A stretch of 64,000 nucleotides of DNA from Bradyrhizobium sp. Arg816 (GTDB lineage Bacteria > Pseudomonadota > Alphaproteobacteria > Rhizobiales > Xanthobacteraceae). Positions within the stretch are counted from its first letter, which is position 1, and each line of letters begins with the position of its first letter. Position numbers and translations under genes: made by a program. The DNA is taken from NCBI RefSeq assembly GCF_029989365.1, contig NZ_JAPRAQ010000001.1, positions 124,001 through 188,000 on the forward strand. The letters are read 5' to 3'. The notes under the pieces were generated by a model. It saw only the letters and a program-made list of their open reading frames with translations. It had not been told where the DNA came from and searched no databases. Positions 52,383-62,396 of this stretch are shown piece after piece.

Positions 52383-53798
52383 CTACTGCTCCGGCAGTCC
52401 CGCATCGACCTCGGCCTGAACGATGCGCTCCCAGGCTGCGATATTAACCGGACTTACGTTCTTCAGCGGCGGCGAGACGTTGAGCCTGGTCGTACCGGGC
52501 CGCAGCCTCAGGCCCTCCGCGATCGCCGCCCTCGCCTCCTCGAACCGGCCCGATCTCTGGTAGGCGGCAGCGAGCAGCAGGTGCGAGCGCCCGGACGCCG
52601 GCGTGATGGCGATCGAACGCTGCAGCCACGGCAACGCCTCCTCGTCGCGCCCCATCAAGAGATTCGCCAGGCCCGCGCCGAGCAGCCAGGTCCAGCGCGA
52701 GGCCGGCGGCGTATCGTAGCGATCGGCTTGCCGGAATGTCGCGAGCGCATCGTCGTGGCGGCCGAGAAAGATCTGCCCGAGGCCGATCAGATAGAGCGCA
52801 GACCCATTCCACGGATCGAAGCTCAATGCCTTGGCGCAGGTGACGAGACTTTCGACGAAATGGTTGGTCGCGCTGAGGAAGCGGCAATAGGCCTCGAGCA
52901 CCGGAATGGAATTCGGCTTCGACCGCAACGCCTGCTCGAGCGTCGCATTGGCCTTCGCCTCGACGGCGACCGCCTCCTCCGGGCTGAACCAGACCATCTG
53001 GATGCCGCGCATCTGGAGCGAGGCGAGCGCAACCGCGATGTCGAGATTGTCAGGGTCGTCGCTGAGCGCCTTTTGCAGCATGGCCTGCGCCGCGCCAAAG
53101 CGCTCGCGCGTGGTCTGGTTGATCGAGGCGAGCGCCTGCTCGACGGCCACCTTGTCGCCGCCGGCCGACGCCCCGGCGGCCTGGGGGCGCGGCACACGCG
53201 ACTCCAGAATCTCGTTGAGACGGCGCGCAAGCCCGTGACCGACGCCGGCGACGAGCCGCGACTGCGCAAGCTGCGCGTCCGCCTCGTCCGCCGCGACTGA
53301 CGCTGCAACGACCGACTGCACCTCTCCGGTCGCGGCCTTGATGATGCGCGCGCGCAGCGTCCACGACTGATCGCGACGCTCCAGTTCGCCGCGCAGCTCG
53401 TAATCGGATGATGCGGCGGGCGCAGCGGTGCTGTCGCCGCCCTTGGCTGCCAATCGCGGCGCAACCACGCTGATGTTCTGGATCTTGGCAAAACCATCCG
53501 TGAGGCGGGCAGTGACGTCGGCGGCCATTGCCGCGCCGCGCGCATCGTTGCTGTCGTCAACGATCGGCATCACCGCGAGCCGCGGCGGCGTTCGCCTGAA
53601 CAGGAGGTCCGGCTTCAGCACGGGCGCGGCAACCGCAAGCCCCATGACGATCACGCAGAGCCCGGCCACGGCGGCGACCATGGCCTGCCGGCTCAGACCG
53701 AACAGGGCGCGCTGCGGCCTCACGGGCGCCGCGACCACCTCGGCCGACGGCAGGAGCGCGACCTCCCCGGCCGGCGTCAGGTCGGCGGGCGCGTCCAC
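52383..53798 (-). CDS. CadC-like winged-helix/TPR protein, 5'-truncated
   Basis: The callable frame starts with GTG 53798 (471 residues): one membrane helix (about residues 39-60), a TolB/adenylyl-cyclase-like periplasmic part (PPRLAVMPIVDDSNDARGAA) and several TPR units (about 240-440). The same frame continues upstream to about 53939 with the second half of a PhoB/CadC-type winged helix (EAVWPNVHVGEDSLFQ, then LIKLASGGGYLLAAEV), and is cut off there at an autotransporter sequence. The recognition part of the DNA-binding domain is therefore partly lost, and no promoter or start is left. It is probably a pseudogene of a membrane-bound regulator. Confidence 0.75.
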   Translation of the reverse strand: MDAPADLTPAGEVALLPSAEVVAAPVRPQRALFGLSRQAMVAAVAGLCVIVMGLAVAAPVLKPDLLFRRTPPRLAVMPIVDDSNDARGAAMAADVTARLTDGFAKIQNISVVAPRLAAKGGDSTAAPAASSDYELRGELERRDQSWTLRARIIKAATGEVQSVVAASVAADEADAQLAQSRLVAGVGHGLARRLNEILESRVPRPQAAGASAGGDKVAVEQALASINQTTRERFGAAQAMLQKALSDDPDNLDIAVALASLQMRGIQMVWFSPEEAVAVEAKANATLEQALRSKPNSIPVLEAYCRFLSATNHFVESLVTCAKALSFDPWNGSALYLIGLGQIFLGRHDDALATFRQADRYDTPPASRWTWLLGAGLANLLMGRDEEALPWLQRSIAITPASGRSHLLLAAAYQRSGRFEEARAAIAEGLRLRPGTTRLNVSPPLKNVSPVNIAAWERIVQAEVDAGLPEQ

Positions 53799-53937
53799 GA
53801 CCTCCGCCGCCAGCAGATAGCCGCCGCCGGAGGCGAGCTTGATCAGTTGCCGCCGCTCGTCACCGAGCGCGGTGCGCAGCTCGCGGATGCACTGGAACAG
53901 GCTGTCCTCGCCGACATGGACGTTCGGCCAGACCGCC

Positions 53938-53948
53938 TCATGGGGTTC
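53938..53948. other. Rearrangement junction joining two 5'-truncated divergent genes
   Basis: To the left, the minus-strand winged-helix domain stops being recognisable at about 53939. To the right, plus-strand autotransporter repeat sequence begins at about 53943 (FVGYSTAGSATITN). Both genes lack their 5' ends and point away from the same spot, as expected after a deletion or inversion. No insertion sequence is visible at the scar; an assembly join cannot be excluded. Confidence 0.6.
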
Positions 53949-56786
53949 GTCGGCTACAGCACGGCCGGCAGCGCGACCATCACCAACACCTATAATCTAT
54001 CCTTCATGGGCTTGAGCACGGCCGGCAACGCGGTCATCACCAACAATGGCGGCGGTCCCTTCCACAGTTCCATCGGAACGACCTATTTCCGGGTCCACGC
54101 AACCGCGGGCAATGCGCAGCTGATCAACAACGACCCGGGCGCCGCCTTCGATTTTTCCGGCAGCACCGGCCCGAACGGCGACAACAAGCTCAGCGCCGGC
54201 TCGATCGCCGGCAACGGCGCCTTCTCTTGCGGCGCCAACGAGCTGACGGTCGGCGGCAACAATCTGTCGACCACCGTCAGCGGCGTGATCGCCGATGGCG
54301 GCTACTTTGGCGGCACCGGCGGTTCACTGGTAAAGACCGGCACCGGCACGCTGACGCTGTCGGGCACCAACGCCTATATCGGCGGCACCACCTTCGCCGG
54401 CGGCACGGTCAGCGTCTCCTCGGACGCCAATCTCGGCGACCTCGCGGGCGGCCTGACCTTCAACGGCGGCACCTTGCAGATATCAGGCACGGCTTTCAAC
54501 GCCACCACGCGCAGCATCTCCTTCGGTGCCGGCGGCGGCACGCTGGAGATTGCAGCGGCAGCCAACAATTTCGTCATCAGCCAGAATCTCAGCGTCGGCG
54601 CGCTGACCAAGTCCGGCGCCGGCACGCTGACCTTGACCGGCGCGGACAATTTATCCGCCCTGACGATCTCTGCCGGCACGCTGGTGTTCAGCGGCAATGC
54701 CACGGCCGGCGGCACTCAAATCACCAACAACGCGCAGCTGACCTTCGATACCAACGCCACAGCCGGAAGCGCCACCATCACCAACAACGGCAACGTGCTG
54801 TTCGACGGCAACGCCACGGCCGGCAGCGCGCAGCTCATCAACAGCACGCCCAGCGCCGTCTTCGACTTCTCGATGAGCACCGGCCCGAACAGCGACAACA
54901 AGCTCAGCGCCGGCTCGCTCGCCGGTGGCGGCACCTTCGACCTCGGCGGCAAGCAGCTGACGGTCGGCAGCAACAACCTGTCGACCAATGTCACCGGCGT
55001 GCTTGCCGATGGCGGATCCGGCGGCGGCACCGGCGCCTCGCTGGTGAAGGTCGGCACCGGCAGGCTGACCCTGTCGGGCGTCAACACCTACACCGGCGCG
55101 ACCCAGATCGACGGCGGCACGCTGGCGGTGAACGGCTCGATCGCGTCCTCCAGCGGCGTCACCGTGAACAGCGGCGGCACGCTTGGCGGCACCGGCACCG
55201 TCGGCAACACGACGATCGCGAGCGGCGGCACGCTGGCGCCGGGCAATTCCGTCGGCACCCTCACCGTCAGCGGCAACCTGACCTTCAACGCCGGCAGCTT
55301 CTATACCGTCGAGGTCTCGCCGAGCGCCGCCGACCGCACCAATGTCACCGGCATTGCGACGCTCACCGGCGCGACCGTGCAGGCGGTCGCCTTGCCCGGC
55401 AGCTTTCGGCAGCAGACCTACACCATCCTGAACGCCAGCGGCGGCTTCGGTGGAACACATTTCGCCGGCCTCACCGGCAGCAGCTTCGCGCCCGGCGCGC
55501 GCAATCCGCACCTCACCTACGATCTGAACAACGTCTATCTCGTGCTCGATCCCGGCACGATCGCGCTGTCGCCGGGTATGGGGGGCAACCAGAGCAATGT
55601 GGCCGGCGCCATCAACCGGGCGGTCGAGGCCGCCGCGACGCCGCCGGCAGGGTTCGACGTGCTGCTCAACATGGGCCAGCCGCAGCTCAACGGCGCGCTC
55701 GGCCAGGTCTCCGGCCAGCCCGGCGCCGCGGGCAGGCAAGCCTCGTTCAACGCCACGCAGCAGTTCGTCAATATGCTCGATCCGCTCGGTGGCGGCGGCT
55801 TGGACGGCGAGCGCGGCGGCACTGCCGGCGACAGCGGGACGCTGGGCTATGCTTCCATCAGACCAAACGACGCCAAGGTGCGCGAGGCCTACGCCGCGGT
55901 GACGCCGCGCGAGGCAAGCGGTGATGTCATCGACCGGCGCTGGGGCGTATGGGCGTCCGGCTATGGCGGCGCCAGCACGCTGAACGGCAATGCCGCATCG
56001 GGTTCGAGCACCACCACCAGCCGCATCTACGGCACCGTGGTCGGCGCCGATTATCGCGTCTCGCCGAACACGCTGGTCGGCTTTGCGCTCGGCGGCGCCG
56101 GCTACAATTTTGCGCTCTCAAATAGCCTCGGCGGCGGCCGCGCCGATCTGTTCCAGGCCGGCTTCTATGGCCGCCACACATTCGGGCCGGCGTATATCTC
56201 CGCGGCGCTCGCCTATGGCTGGCAGGACGTCACCACCGATCGCACCGTGACGGTCTCAGGCACCGACAGGCTCACCGCGAACTTTAGGGCGAGCACCTTC
56301 TCCGGCCGCCTGGAAGCCGGCTGGCGCTTCGCACCCATTCCCGCCTCCAGCTTCGGCGTGACGCCCTACGCGGCCGCACAAGTCACGACCTTCCATTTGC
56401 CCGGTTACGGCGAGACCGCGCTCGTCGGCAGCAACCAGTTCGCGCTGTCCTACAGCTCGCAGGACACGACGAATGTGCGCACCGAGCTCGGCGCGCGGAC
56501 CGACCAGCACTTCCTCATCAATGGTGGCGTGCTCACGCTGCGCGGCCGGCTCGCCTGGGCGCACGATTCCAACACCAGCCGCCTCGTCAGCGCAGCCTTC
56601 CAGACGCTGCCGGGCGCAGCCTTCACCGTCAACGGCGCGCAACCGGCGGCCGACTCCGCGCTGGTCGGCGGCCGCGCCGAGATGAAATGGCGGAACGGGT
56701 TCTCGCTCGCGGGCACCGTCGACGGCGAGTTCTCCCAGAGCACGCAGACTTACACGGGCAAGGGCACCGTGCGGTATGAGTGGTAA
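53940..56786 (+). CDS. Autotransporter (PATR passenger plus beta-barrel), 5'-truncated
   Basis: From ATG 53940 the frame gives 948 residues. The passenger is beta-helical with repeats (STAGSATITN, then SLVKTGTGTLTLSGTNAY and a second copy near residue 360) and passenger-associated transport repeats. About residues 680-948 form the outer-membrane autotransporter barrel ending in VRYEW (aromatic C-terminus). There is no signal peptide or ribosome site, because the 5' end is lost at the junction near 53940, so export is unlikely. The barrel is paralogous to the next gene's. An upstream in-frame start lies within the antisense regulator and was rejected. Confidence 0.78.
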   Translation: MGFVGYSTAGSATITNTYNLSFMGLSTAGNAVITNNGGGPFHSSIGTTYFRVHATAGNAQLINNDPGAAFDFSGSTGPNGDNKLSAGSIAGNGAFSCGANELTVGGNNLSTTVSGVIADGGYFGGTGGSLVKTGTGTLTLSGTNAYIGGTTFAGGTVSVSSDANLGDLAGGLTFNGGTLQISGTAFNATTRSISFGAGGGTLEIAAAANNFVISQNLSVGALTKSGAGTLTLTGADNLSALTISAGTLVFSGNATAGGTQITNNAQLTFDTNATAGSATITNNGNVLFDGNATAGSAQLINSTPSAVFDFSMSTGPNSDNKLSAGSLAGGGTFDLGGKQLTVGSNNLSTNVTGVLADGGSGGGTGASLVKVGTGRLTLSGVNTYTGATQIDGGTLAVNGSIASSSGVTVNSGGTLGGTGTVGNTTIASGGTLAPGNSVGTLTVSGNLTFNAGSFYTVEVSPSAADRTNVTGIATLTGATVQAVALPGSFRQQTYTILNASGGFGGTHFAGLTGSSFAPGARNPHLTYDLNNVYLVLDPGTIALSPGMGGNQSNVAGAINRAVEAAATPPAGFDVLLNMGQPQLNGALGQVSGQPGAAGRQASFNATQQFVNMLDPLGGGGLDGERGGTAGDSGTLGYASIRPNDAKVREAYAAVTPREASGDVIDRRWGVWASGYGGASTLNGNAASGSSTTTSRIYGTVVGADYRVSPNTLVGFALGGAGYNFALSNSLGGGRADLFQAGFYGRHTFGPAYISAALAYGWQDVTTDRTVTVSGTDRLTANFRASTFSGRLEAGWRFAPIPASSFGVTPYAAAQVTTFHLPGYGETALVGSNQFALSYSSQDTTNVRTELGARTDQHFLINGGVLTLRGRLAWAHDSNTSRLVSAAFQTLPGAAFTVNGAQPAADSALVGGRAEMKWRNGFSLAGTVDGEFSQSTQTYTGKGTVRYEW

Positions 56787-59700
56787 GCGGAAAGATCGTC
56801 TCGCGGCGACCCGCCGCTTGCGGGCCGCGCTGCTGGCGTCGTCGGCGCTGGCGTTGGCGCTGACGCTCGGGAGCCTGGCCGCGGCGCACGCGCAGTCGGG
56901 GCCGTTCCTCTACGTGGGCAATTCTGGTGACGCTACCGTCTCGGTCATCGATACGACGACGAACGCGGTCTCCGGATCCACCATCAACGTCGGCTCTGAT
57001 CCCTCTGCAGTGGCGGTTCGCGGCGACCAGTCGCTGGTCTACGTGGCCAACTTATCTGACGGCACAGTTTCCGTGATCAATACCGCAACGAACACGGTGA
57101 CGGCCACCATCCCGGTCGGAACCAATCCGTACGCGGTCGCCGTGAGTGCCGACGGCAGCCGCGTCTATGTGGCCAACGCTGTTGACGGCACGGTTTCCGT
57201 GATCGACACCGCGACCAACACGGTGGCCGCCACCATCCCGGTCGGAAGTTTTCCGCTCGGGATCGCCGTCAGTGCCGACGGCAGCCGCCTCTATGTGCCC
57301 AGCTTTACCGGCAACACGGTTTCCGTGATCAACACCGCGACCAACACGGTGACGGCCACCATCCCGGTCGGAAATGCTCCGCGGGGGGTCGTCGTCAGTG
57401 CCGACGGCAGCCGCGTCTATGTGGTGAACTCGAGCGGCAACTCGGTTTCCGTGATCAACACCGCGATCAACGCGGTGACGGCCACCATCCCGGTCGGAAG
57501 TCGTCCGGTGGCGGTCGCCGTCAGTCCCGACGGCAGTCACCTCTATGTGGTCAACTCGGTCAGCTCGTCGGTTTTCGTAGTCGATACCGCAACGAACACG
57601 GTGACGGCCGCCATCCCGGTTGGAGTTGTTCCGCTGGCGGTCAGCGTCAGTCCCGACGGCAGCCGCATCTATGTGACCATTGGTCTCGACACGGTTTCCG
57701 TGATCAACACCGCGACCAACACGGTGATGGCCACGCTGGCCGTTGGATTCCGTCCTTGGTCCTCCGGCATCTGCGGCGGCGGCAATGCCCTGCTGGCGGC
57801 GGGGCTGACATTCACGGCCAACACATCGGGCGCGCTGGCCTGCACCGGCGCTGGCGGGCCGGTGTTCACCGGGGGCACGATGCAATTCGCCGGCACCGGC
57901 ATCACGAGCAATCTGCCGATCACCCTGATGGTCGCCGGCGGCACGTTCGATACCGCCGGCAACAATGCGACGCTGTCGGGGACGATCGGCGGGCCGGGCG
58001 GCCTCACCAAGATCGGTGCCGGAACCCTGACGCTCTCGGGCGCCGGCACCTATTTCGGGCCCACCTTAGTCAATGCCGGGACGCTGCAAGCCGGCATCGC
58101 GAACGCGTTTTCGCCGAACAGCAACTACACAATCGCAAGCGGGGCTGCGCTCGATCTCAACGGTTTCGATCAGACCATCGGCGGCCTGACGGGGACAGGA
58201 TCGGTCATCAACGGCGGCGCCGCCATTCCAACGCTGACAATTGCGAGCGGCGGCATTTTTGCGCCCGGCAATGGCACGCCGGGCTCGTCGATGGCGATCG
58301 CGGGCAATCTCGCCTTCCAGTCCGGCGCGATCTATCAGGTGCAGGTGAATCCCTCGACCGCTTCGTTCGCGACCGTCAGCGGCACCGCCACGCTCGGCGG
58401 CGCCGGCGTGAACGCGGTGTTTGCCGGCGGCAGCTATGTGGCAAAGCAGTACACCATCCTGACCGCAGGCAGCGTCAGCGGCACGTTTGCTCCGACCGTG
58501 GTCAACACCAATCTGCCGGTGAATTTCAAGACCGATCTCGGCTATGACGCGACCCATGCCTATCTCGACCTGTCGCTCGCCTTCGTGGCGCCGCCGGGAT
58601 CGGGGCTTGCCGGCAACCAGCAGGGCGTGGGGAACGCGATCGTCAATTTCTTCAACCGCAATGGCGGCATTTCGCTGATCTACAGCGCGCTCACCGCCAA
58701 TGGCCTGACCCAGGCCTCCGGCGAGAGCGCCACCGGCTCGCAACAGACGACCTTCGGCGCCATGGGCCAGTTCATGGGCATGATGACCGATCCGTTCGCA
58801 GGACGCGGCGGCGGCATCGATGGCGCGACGTCACCGACGGGCTACGCGGAGGAAGGCGAGGCCAGCGCTTACGCCGCGAGCAACAAGACCGATGCGTTCG
58901 CGATGTTCACGAAGGTGCCGCTCGCCAGGGCCTACGAGCCGCGCTGGAGCGTGTGGGCGGCAGGCTTCGGTGGCTCACAATCGACCAGCGGCAATGCGGT
59001 GGTCGGTTCGAACGATTCTGCGAGCCGCATCGCCGGCACCGCTGTCGGCGCCGACTACCTGTTCTCGCCGAACACGCTCGCAGGCTTTGCGCTCGCCGGC
59101 GGCGGCACCAGCTTCAACGTCAATGGTCTGGGTTACGGCCGCTCCGACCTGTTCCAAGCCGGCGCCTATCTCCGCCACACCAATGGCCCGAGCTACATCT
59201 CTGCCGCGCTGGCTTATGGCTGGCAGGACGTCACCACCGATCGCACGGTGACGCTCGCCGGCGTCGACCGGCTGCGCGCCGAGTTCAACGCCAATGCGTG
59301 GTCCGGCCGGCTCGAAGGCGGCTATCGCTTCGTCGCGCCATGGGTCGGCGGCATCGGCCTCACGCCCTAGGCCGCGGTCCAGTTCACGACGTTCGATCTG
59401 CCGGCCTATGCTGAAACGGTGGTCTCGGGGAGCAATGCGTTTGCGCTTGCCTATGCCGCCAAGAGCGTGACCGATGCGCGCAGCGAGCTCGGCTTGCGCA
59501 CCGACAAATCCTTCGCCACGGCGGATGGCGTCCTCACCCTGCGCGGCCGCGCCGCCTGGGCGCATGACTTCAATCCGGATCACTCCGTCGCCGCGACATT
59601 CCAGGCGCTGCCCGGCGCGAGCTTCGTCGTAGGCGGTGCACGATCGGCAGCCGACTCCGCCCTCGCCACCGCATCCGCGGAAATGAAATGGCTGAACGGC

Positions 59701-59787
59701 TGGTCGACGGCAGCAACCTTCGAAGGCGAGTTCTCCAACGTGACGCGCTCCTACGCCGGCAAGGGCGCGCTGCGTTATGCGTGGTAG
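56776..59787 (+). pseudogene. YVTN beta-propeller autotransporter interrupted by an in-frame TAG
   Basis: The start ATG 56776 overlaps the previous stop. A long signal peptide (about residues 1-40, ending AAAHAQ) is followed by seven YVTN-type blades of 42 residues (about 44-338), a PATR passenger part (LTKIGAGTLTLSGAGTYFG) and the barrel from about residue 700. At 59368-59370 TAG interrupts the barrel where the paralogue has TAC (Tyr) in a TPY context. The same frame then continues to 59787 and ends ALRYAW. Without the last 139 residues the barrel cannot close, so the product is probably not inserted. It reads as a recent nonsense mutation or a sequencing error. Confidence 0.85.
56905..57790 (+). 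repeat. Seven-fold tandem 126-bp repeat encoding the propeller blades
   Basis: Seven units of about 126 bp each encode a blade with the core VSVINTATNTVTATIPVG and end A-V-S-A-D-G-S-R. Units 2 to 5 are close to each other in DNA, so blade number could change by unequal recombination. Seven blades make a complete closed propeller. Confidence 0.8.
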
Positions 59788-60089
59788 CAGGCGCGTTGCT
59801 CTCGCGGTGTCTCGCACTGGGAGCGGCATCTGGGCGTGATGGCCACGTTACGACTCTGCCAGTGTTTTGCCCGACGAGTCAAAGGACCGGAGGCTGATCA
59901 CATCAGGCGCATCCGGTGGCTCACTTCGCGTTGCGGGAGAGACGTTTCAGACTGTTGCGCCTGCGGGTCGATTCATCGAAACCACACCGCAACTTAGGCA
60001 TCATCGCCGCCGGCAACACGCCGGTAGCGGTTCTACTGTGCATGGGGTTGTTTTGCGGGATTTAGTTTTCGGGTTGGTTCCCGGAGCGA
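59788..60089. other. Intergenic region with a possible degenerate repeat fragment
   Basis: No gene seen. The stretch around 59859-59882 (CAGTGTTTTGCCCGACG) resembles part of a dispersed Bradyrhizobium intergenic sequence known from general experience; this is not verified here. It may hold the terminators of the two convergent genes. Confidence 0.35.
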
Positions 60090-61202
60090 CTACCGCCCCG
60101 TCTTCACCTTCGTCCAGAGCCGGTTGATGATCCGCTGCGTCGCAGGCTCACGCGCCGTGATGACGAACAACTTCGAGAGCGTCGCCTCGTCCGGATAGAT
60201 GTTCTTGTCATCAAGGATCTTCGGATCGATCAGCTTCTGGCTGGCGAGGTTGCCGTTGGCGTAGGACAGGAAGTCCGAATTCTTGGCGGCGACATCCGGG
60301 CGATAGAGATAGTTGATCAGCTCGTAGGCTTCCCTAACGTTCTTGGCGTCGGCGGGGATCGCGAGATTGTCGAAGAACATCTGTGCGCCCTCCTTCGGAA
60401 TGGCGTAGCCGATCTCGACGCCGCTTTTCGCTTCAGCCGCGCGGGCGCGGGCCTGCATGATGTCGCCGGACCAGCCGACCACGAAGCAGATCTCGCCGGT
60501 GGCGAGCGCGCTGAGATATTCGGACGAATGAAACTTGCGCACGGACGGGCGGACCTTGGCGACGACGTCGGCTGCCTTGTCGAGGTCGGCCTGCTTGGTC
60601 GAGTTCGGATCGAGCCCGAGATAATTCAGCGCCGCCGGAAAGATGTCGTCGGCGGAGTCGAGCATGTGGACGCCGCAGTCTTTGAATTTCGCCAAATTCT
60701 CCGGCTTGAAGACGATGTCCCAACTGTCGATCTTCGCGTCGGCTCCCAGGATCTGCTTCAGCTTGGCGACGTTGTAGCCGATGCCCGTCGTGCCCCACAT
60801 GTAGTTCGCGGCGTAGACATTGCCGGGGTCGTAAATGCCAAGGCGCTCGGTCACCACGCCCCACGCATTGGCGAGGTTCGGCAGCTTCGACTTGTCGAGC
60901 TTCTGGAAGATGTTGGCCTTGATCTGGCGCTGGAGGAAATAGGCCGTGGGCACCACGACGTCGTAGCCGGACTTGCCGGCCATCAGGCGCGTCTCCAGCG
61001 TCTCGTTGGCATCAAAGGTTTCGTAGACCACTTTGATGCCGGTCTCCTTGGTGAAGGCCTCAAGGACGTCAGGCGCCATGTAGTTCGACCAGTTGTAGAA
61101 GTTGACGACCCGCTCCTCGGCCTCTGAGGGGGCAGAAAGCAACGTCAGCGCCGCGGCGATCGCAAAACCAAGGCAAAGCCTGGAGCGGCCGACGTTCGTC
61201 AT
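60090..61202 (-). CDS. potF: Polyamine ABC transporter periplasmic binding protein (PotF-like)
   Basis: A 370-residue protein with a signal peptide (MTNVGRSRLCLGFAIAAALT, cleavage near SEA-E). PotD/PotF features: VVNFYNWSNYMAPDVLEAFT, GYDVVVPTAYFLQRQI, YMWGTTGIGYNV, FVVGWSGDIMQA. It binds putrescine or a related polyamine. No permease genes follow. It is the last gene of a unit with a rhodanese and an aminotransferase, 5 bp after the aminotransferase stop, which suggests a link between polyamine or amino acid uptake and transamination. Confidence 0.9.
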   Translation of the reverse strand: MTNVGRSRLCLGFAIAAALTLLSAPSEAEERVVNFYNWSNYMAPDVLEAFTKETGIKVVYETFDANETLETRLMAGKSGYDVVVPTAYFLQRQIKANIFQKLDKSKLPNLANAWGVVTERLGIYDPGNVYAANYMWGTTGIGYNVAKLKQILGADAKIDSWDIVFKPENLAKFKDCGVHMLDSADDIFPAALNYLGLDPNSTKQADLDKAADVVAKVRPSVRKFHSSEYLSALATGEICFVVGWSGDIMQARARAAEAKSGVEIGYAIPKEGAQMFFDNLAIPADAKNVREAYELINYLYRPDVAAKNSDFLSYANGNLASQKLIDPKILDDKNIYPDEATLSKLFVITAREPATQRIINRLWTKVKTGR

Positions 61203-61207
61203 CTTTC

Positions 61208-62389
61208 CTACCTCTTGCGCCCGCGCACCGCGTCCGACAGCCGCTCCAGCGCGGTGTCGAGGGTCTCGTCCTTCTTGGCAAAGCAGAAGCGGACCACGGA
61301 GGTCACCGCGTCCTGCTCGTAGAAGGCCGACACCGGGATCGCCGCGACCTTGTAGTCCTTCACGATCCGCCAGCAGAACTCGGTGTCGCTCTCGTTGAGC
61401 CCGAGCGGCGATAGGTCGACGGTGAGGAAGTAGGTGCCCTGCGACTTCAGCACGGGGAAGCCGAGGCTCTCCAGCCCCCTGGTCAGGCGGTCCCTGCTCC
61501 GCGTCAGGTCCTTGCGCATCGACAGGAAGTAGTCGTCGGACTTGCCAAGCCCGTAGGCGACGGCGGCTTGCAAGTTCGGCGCGGTGGTGAAGGTCAGGAA
61601 CTGGTGCACTTTGGCCGCCACCCGCAGCAGCGGCGGCGCGGCGCAGACGAAGCCGATCTTCCAGCCGGTCAACGAGAAGATCTTGCCGGCCGAGCCGACC
61701 TTGATGGTGCGGTCGCGCATGCCGGGGATGGTGATCAGCGGGATGTGCTTGTGCTCGTCGAAGGTGACGTGCTCCCAGACCTCGTCGCAGATCGCGATGA
61801 CGTCGAACTCCTGGCAGTAGCGCGCAAGCAGTTCGAGATCTTCGCGCGGATAGACCACTGCGGACGGATTCAGGGGATTGTTGAAGAGCACCGCCTTGGT
61901 CTTTGAATTGAAGACGCTTTTCAGCATGTCCTCATTCAACCGCCAGTGCGGCGGCTCGAGGCGTACGAGGCGCGGAATGCCGCCGGCCTGGCGGATGATC
62001 GGCAAATAGGAATCATAGACCGGCTGGAAGCAGACCACCTCGTCGCCGGGCTGGACCACCGCGAGGATCGCCGAGGTCAGCGCCTCGGTGCCGCCGGAGG
62101 TGACCATCACCTCGCTCATCGGATCGAGCTTGAGGCCGTGCCAGTGACCGTAATGGGTCGCGATCGCCTGACGCAGCTCCGGCAGGCCCATCATCGAGGG
62201 GTACTGGTTGTAGCCGTTCAGCGAGGCATCGGCCGCGGCGCGGCGGATGTCCTCAGGCCCGGGATCATCAGGAAAGCCCTGGCCGAGATTGATGGCGTTG
62301 TTGTCGCGCGCGGCCTGCGACATCGCCTCGAAGATGGTGACGGGAAGGTCGGCAAAGACCTTGTTCAGCGAGGAGCTCTTGGTCGTCAT
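61208..62389 (-). CDS. PLP-dependent class I/II aminotransferase (YbdL-like)
   Basis: A 393-residue fold-type I aminotransferase. The PLP lysine is in VGSAGKIFSLTGWKIGFVC, and the cofactor and substrate regions are FNNPLNPSAVVYPREDLELL, ICDEVWEHVTF and the C-terminal Arg region TSVVRFCFAKKDETL. The pattern LGQGFPDDPGPEDIRRAA and IGYNQYPSMMGLPEL-type N-terminus fits the YbdL/kynurenine-aminotransferase-like group, which prefers methionine or aromatic amino acids. ATG 62389 (MTTKSSSLNK) was chosen; it follows the rhodanese stop by 7 bp, so they form an operon. Confidence 0.85.
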   Translation of the reverse strand: MTTKSSSLNKVFADLPVTIFEAMSQAARDNNAINLGQGFPDDPGPEDIRRAAADASLNGYNQYPSMMGLPELRQAIATHYGHWHGLKLDPMSEVMVTSGGTEALTSAILAVVQPGDEVVCFQPVYDSYLPIIRQAGGIPRLVRLEPPHWRLNEDMLKSVFNSKTKAVLFNNPLNPSAVVYPREDLELLARYCQEFDVIAICDEVWEHVTFDEHKHIPLITIPGMRDRTIKVGSAGKIFSLTGWKIGFVCAAPPLLRVAAKVHQFLTFTTAPNLQAAVAYGLGKSDDYFLSMRKDLTRSRDRLTRGLESLGFPVLKSQGTYFLTVDLSPLGLNESDTEFCWRIVKDYKVAAIPVSAFYEQDAVTSVVRFCFAKKDETLDTALERLSDAVRGRKR

Positions 62390-62396
62390 CGCGAGG

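Noticed and set aside
53847..53939. Upstream start of the truncated autotransporter
   Set aside because: This stretch is antisense to the winged-helix coding sequence and has no signal peptide or ribosome site.
54227..55924. 565-codon open frame inside the autotransporter in another frame
   Set aside because: Made of Arg/His/Gln repeats caused by the repetitive passenger DNA in a shifted frame.
56905..57790. CRISPR-like regular repeats
   Set aside because: Units are contiguous, 126 bp long and in frame; they encode propeller blades, and there are no spacers or cas genes.
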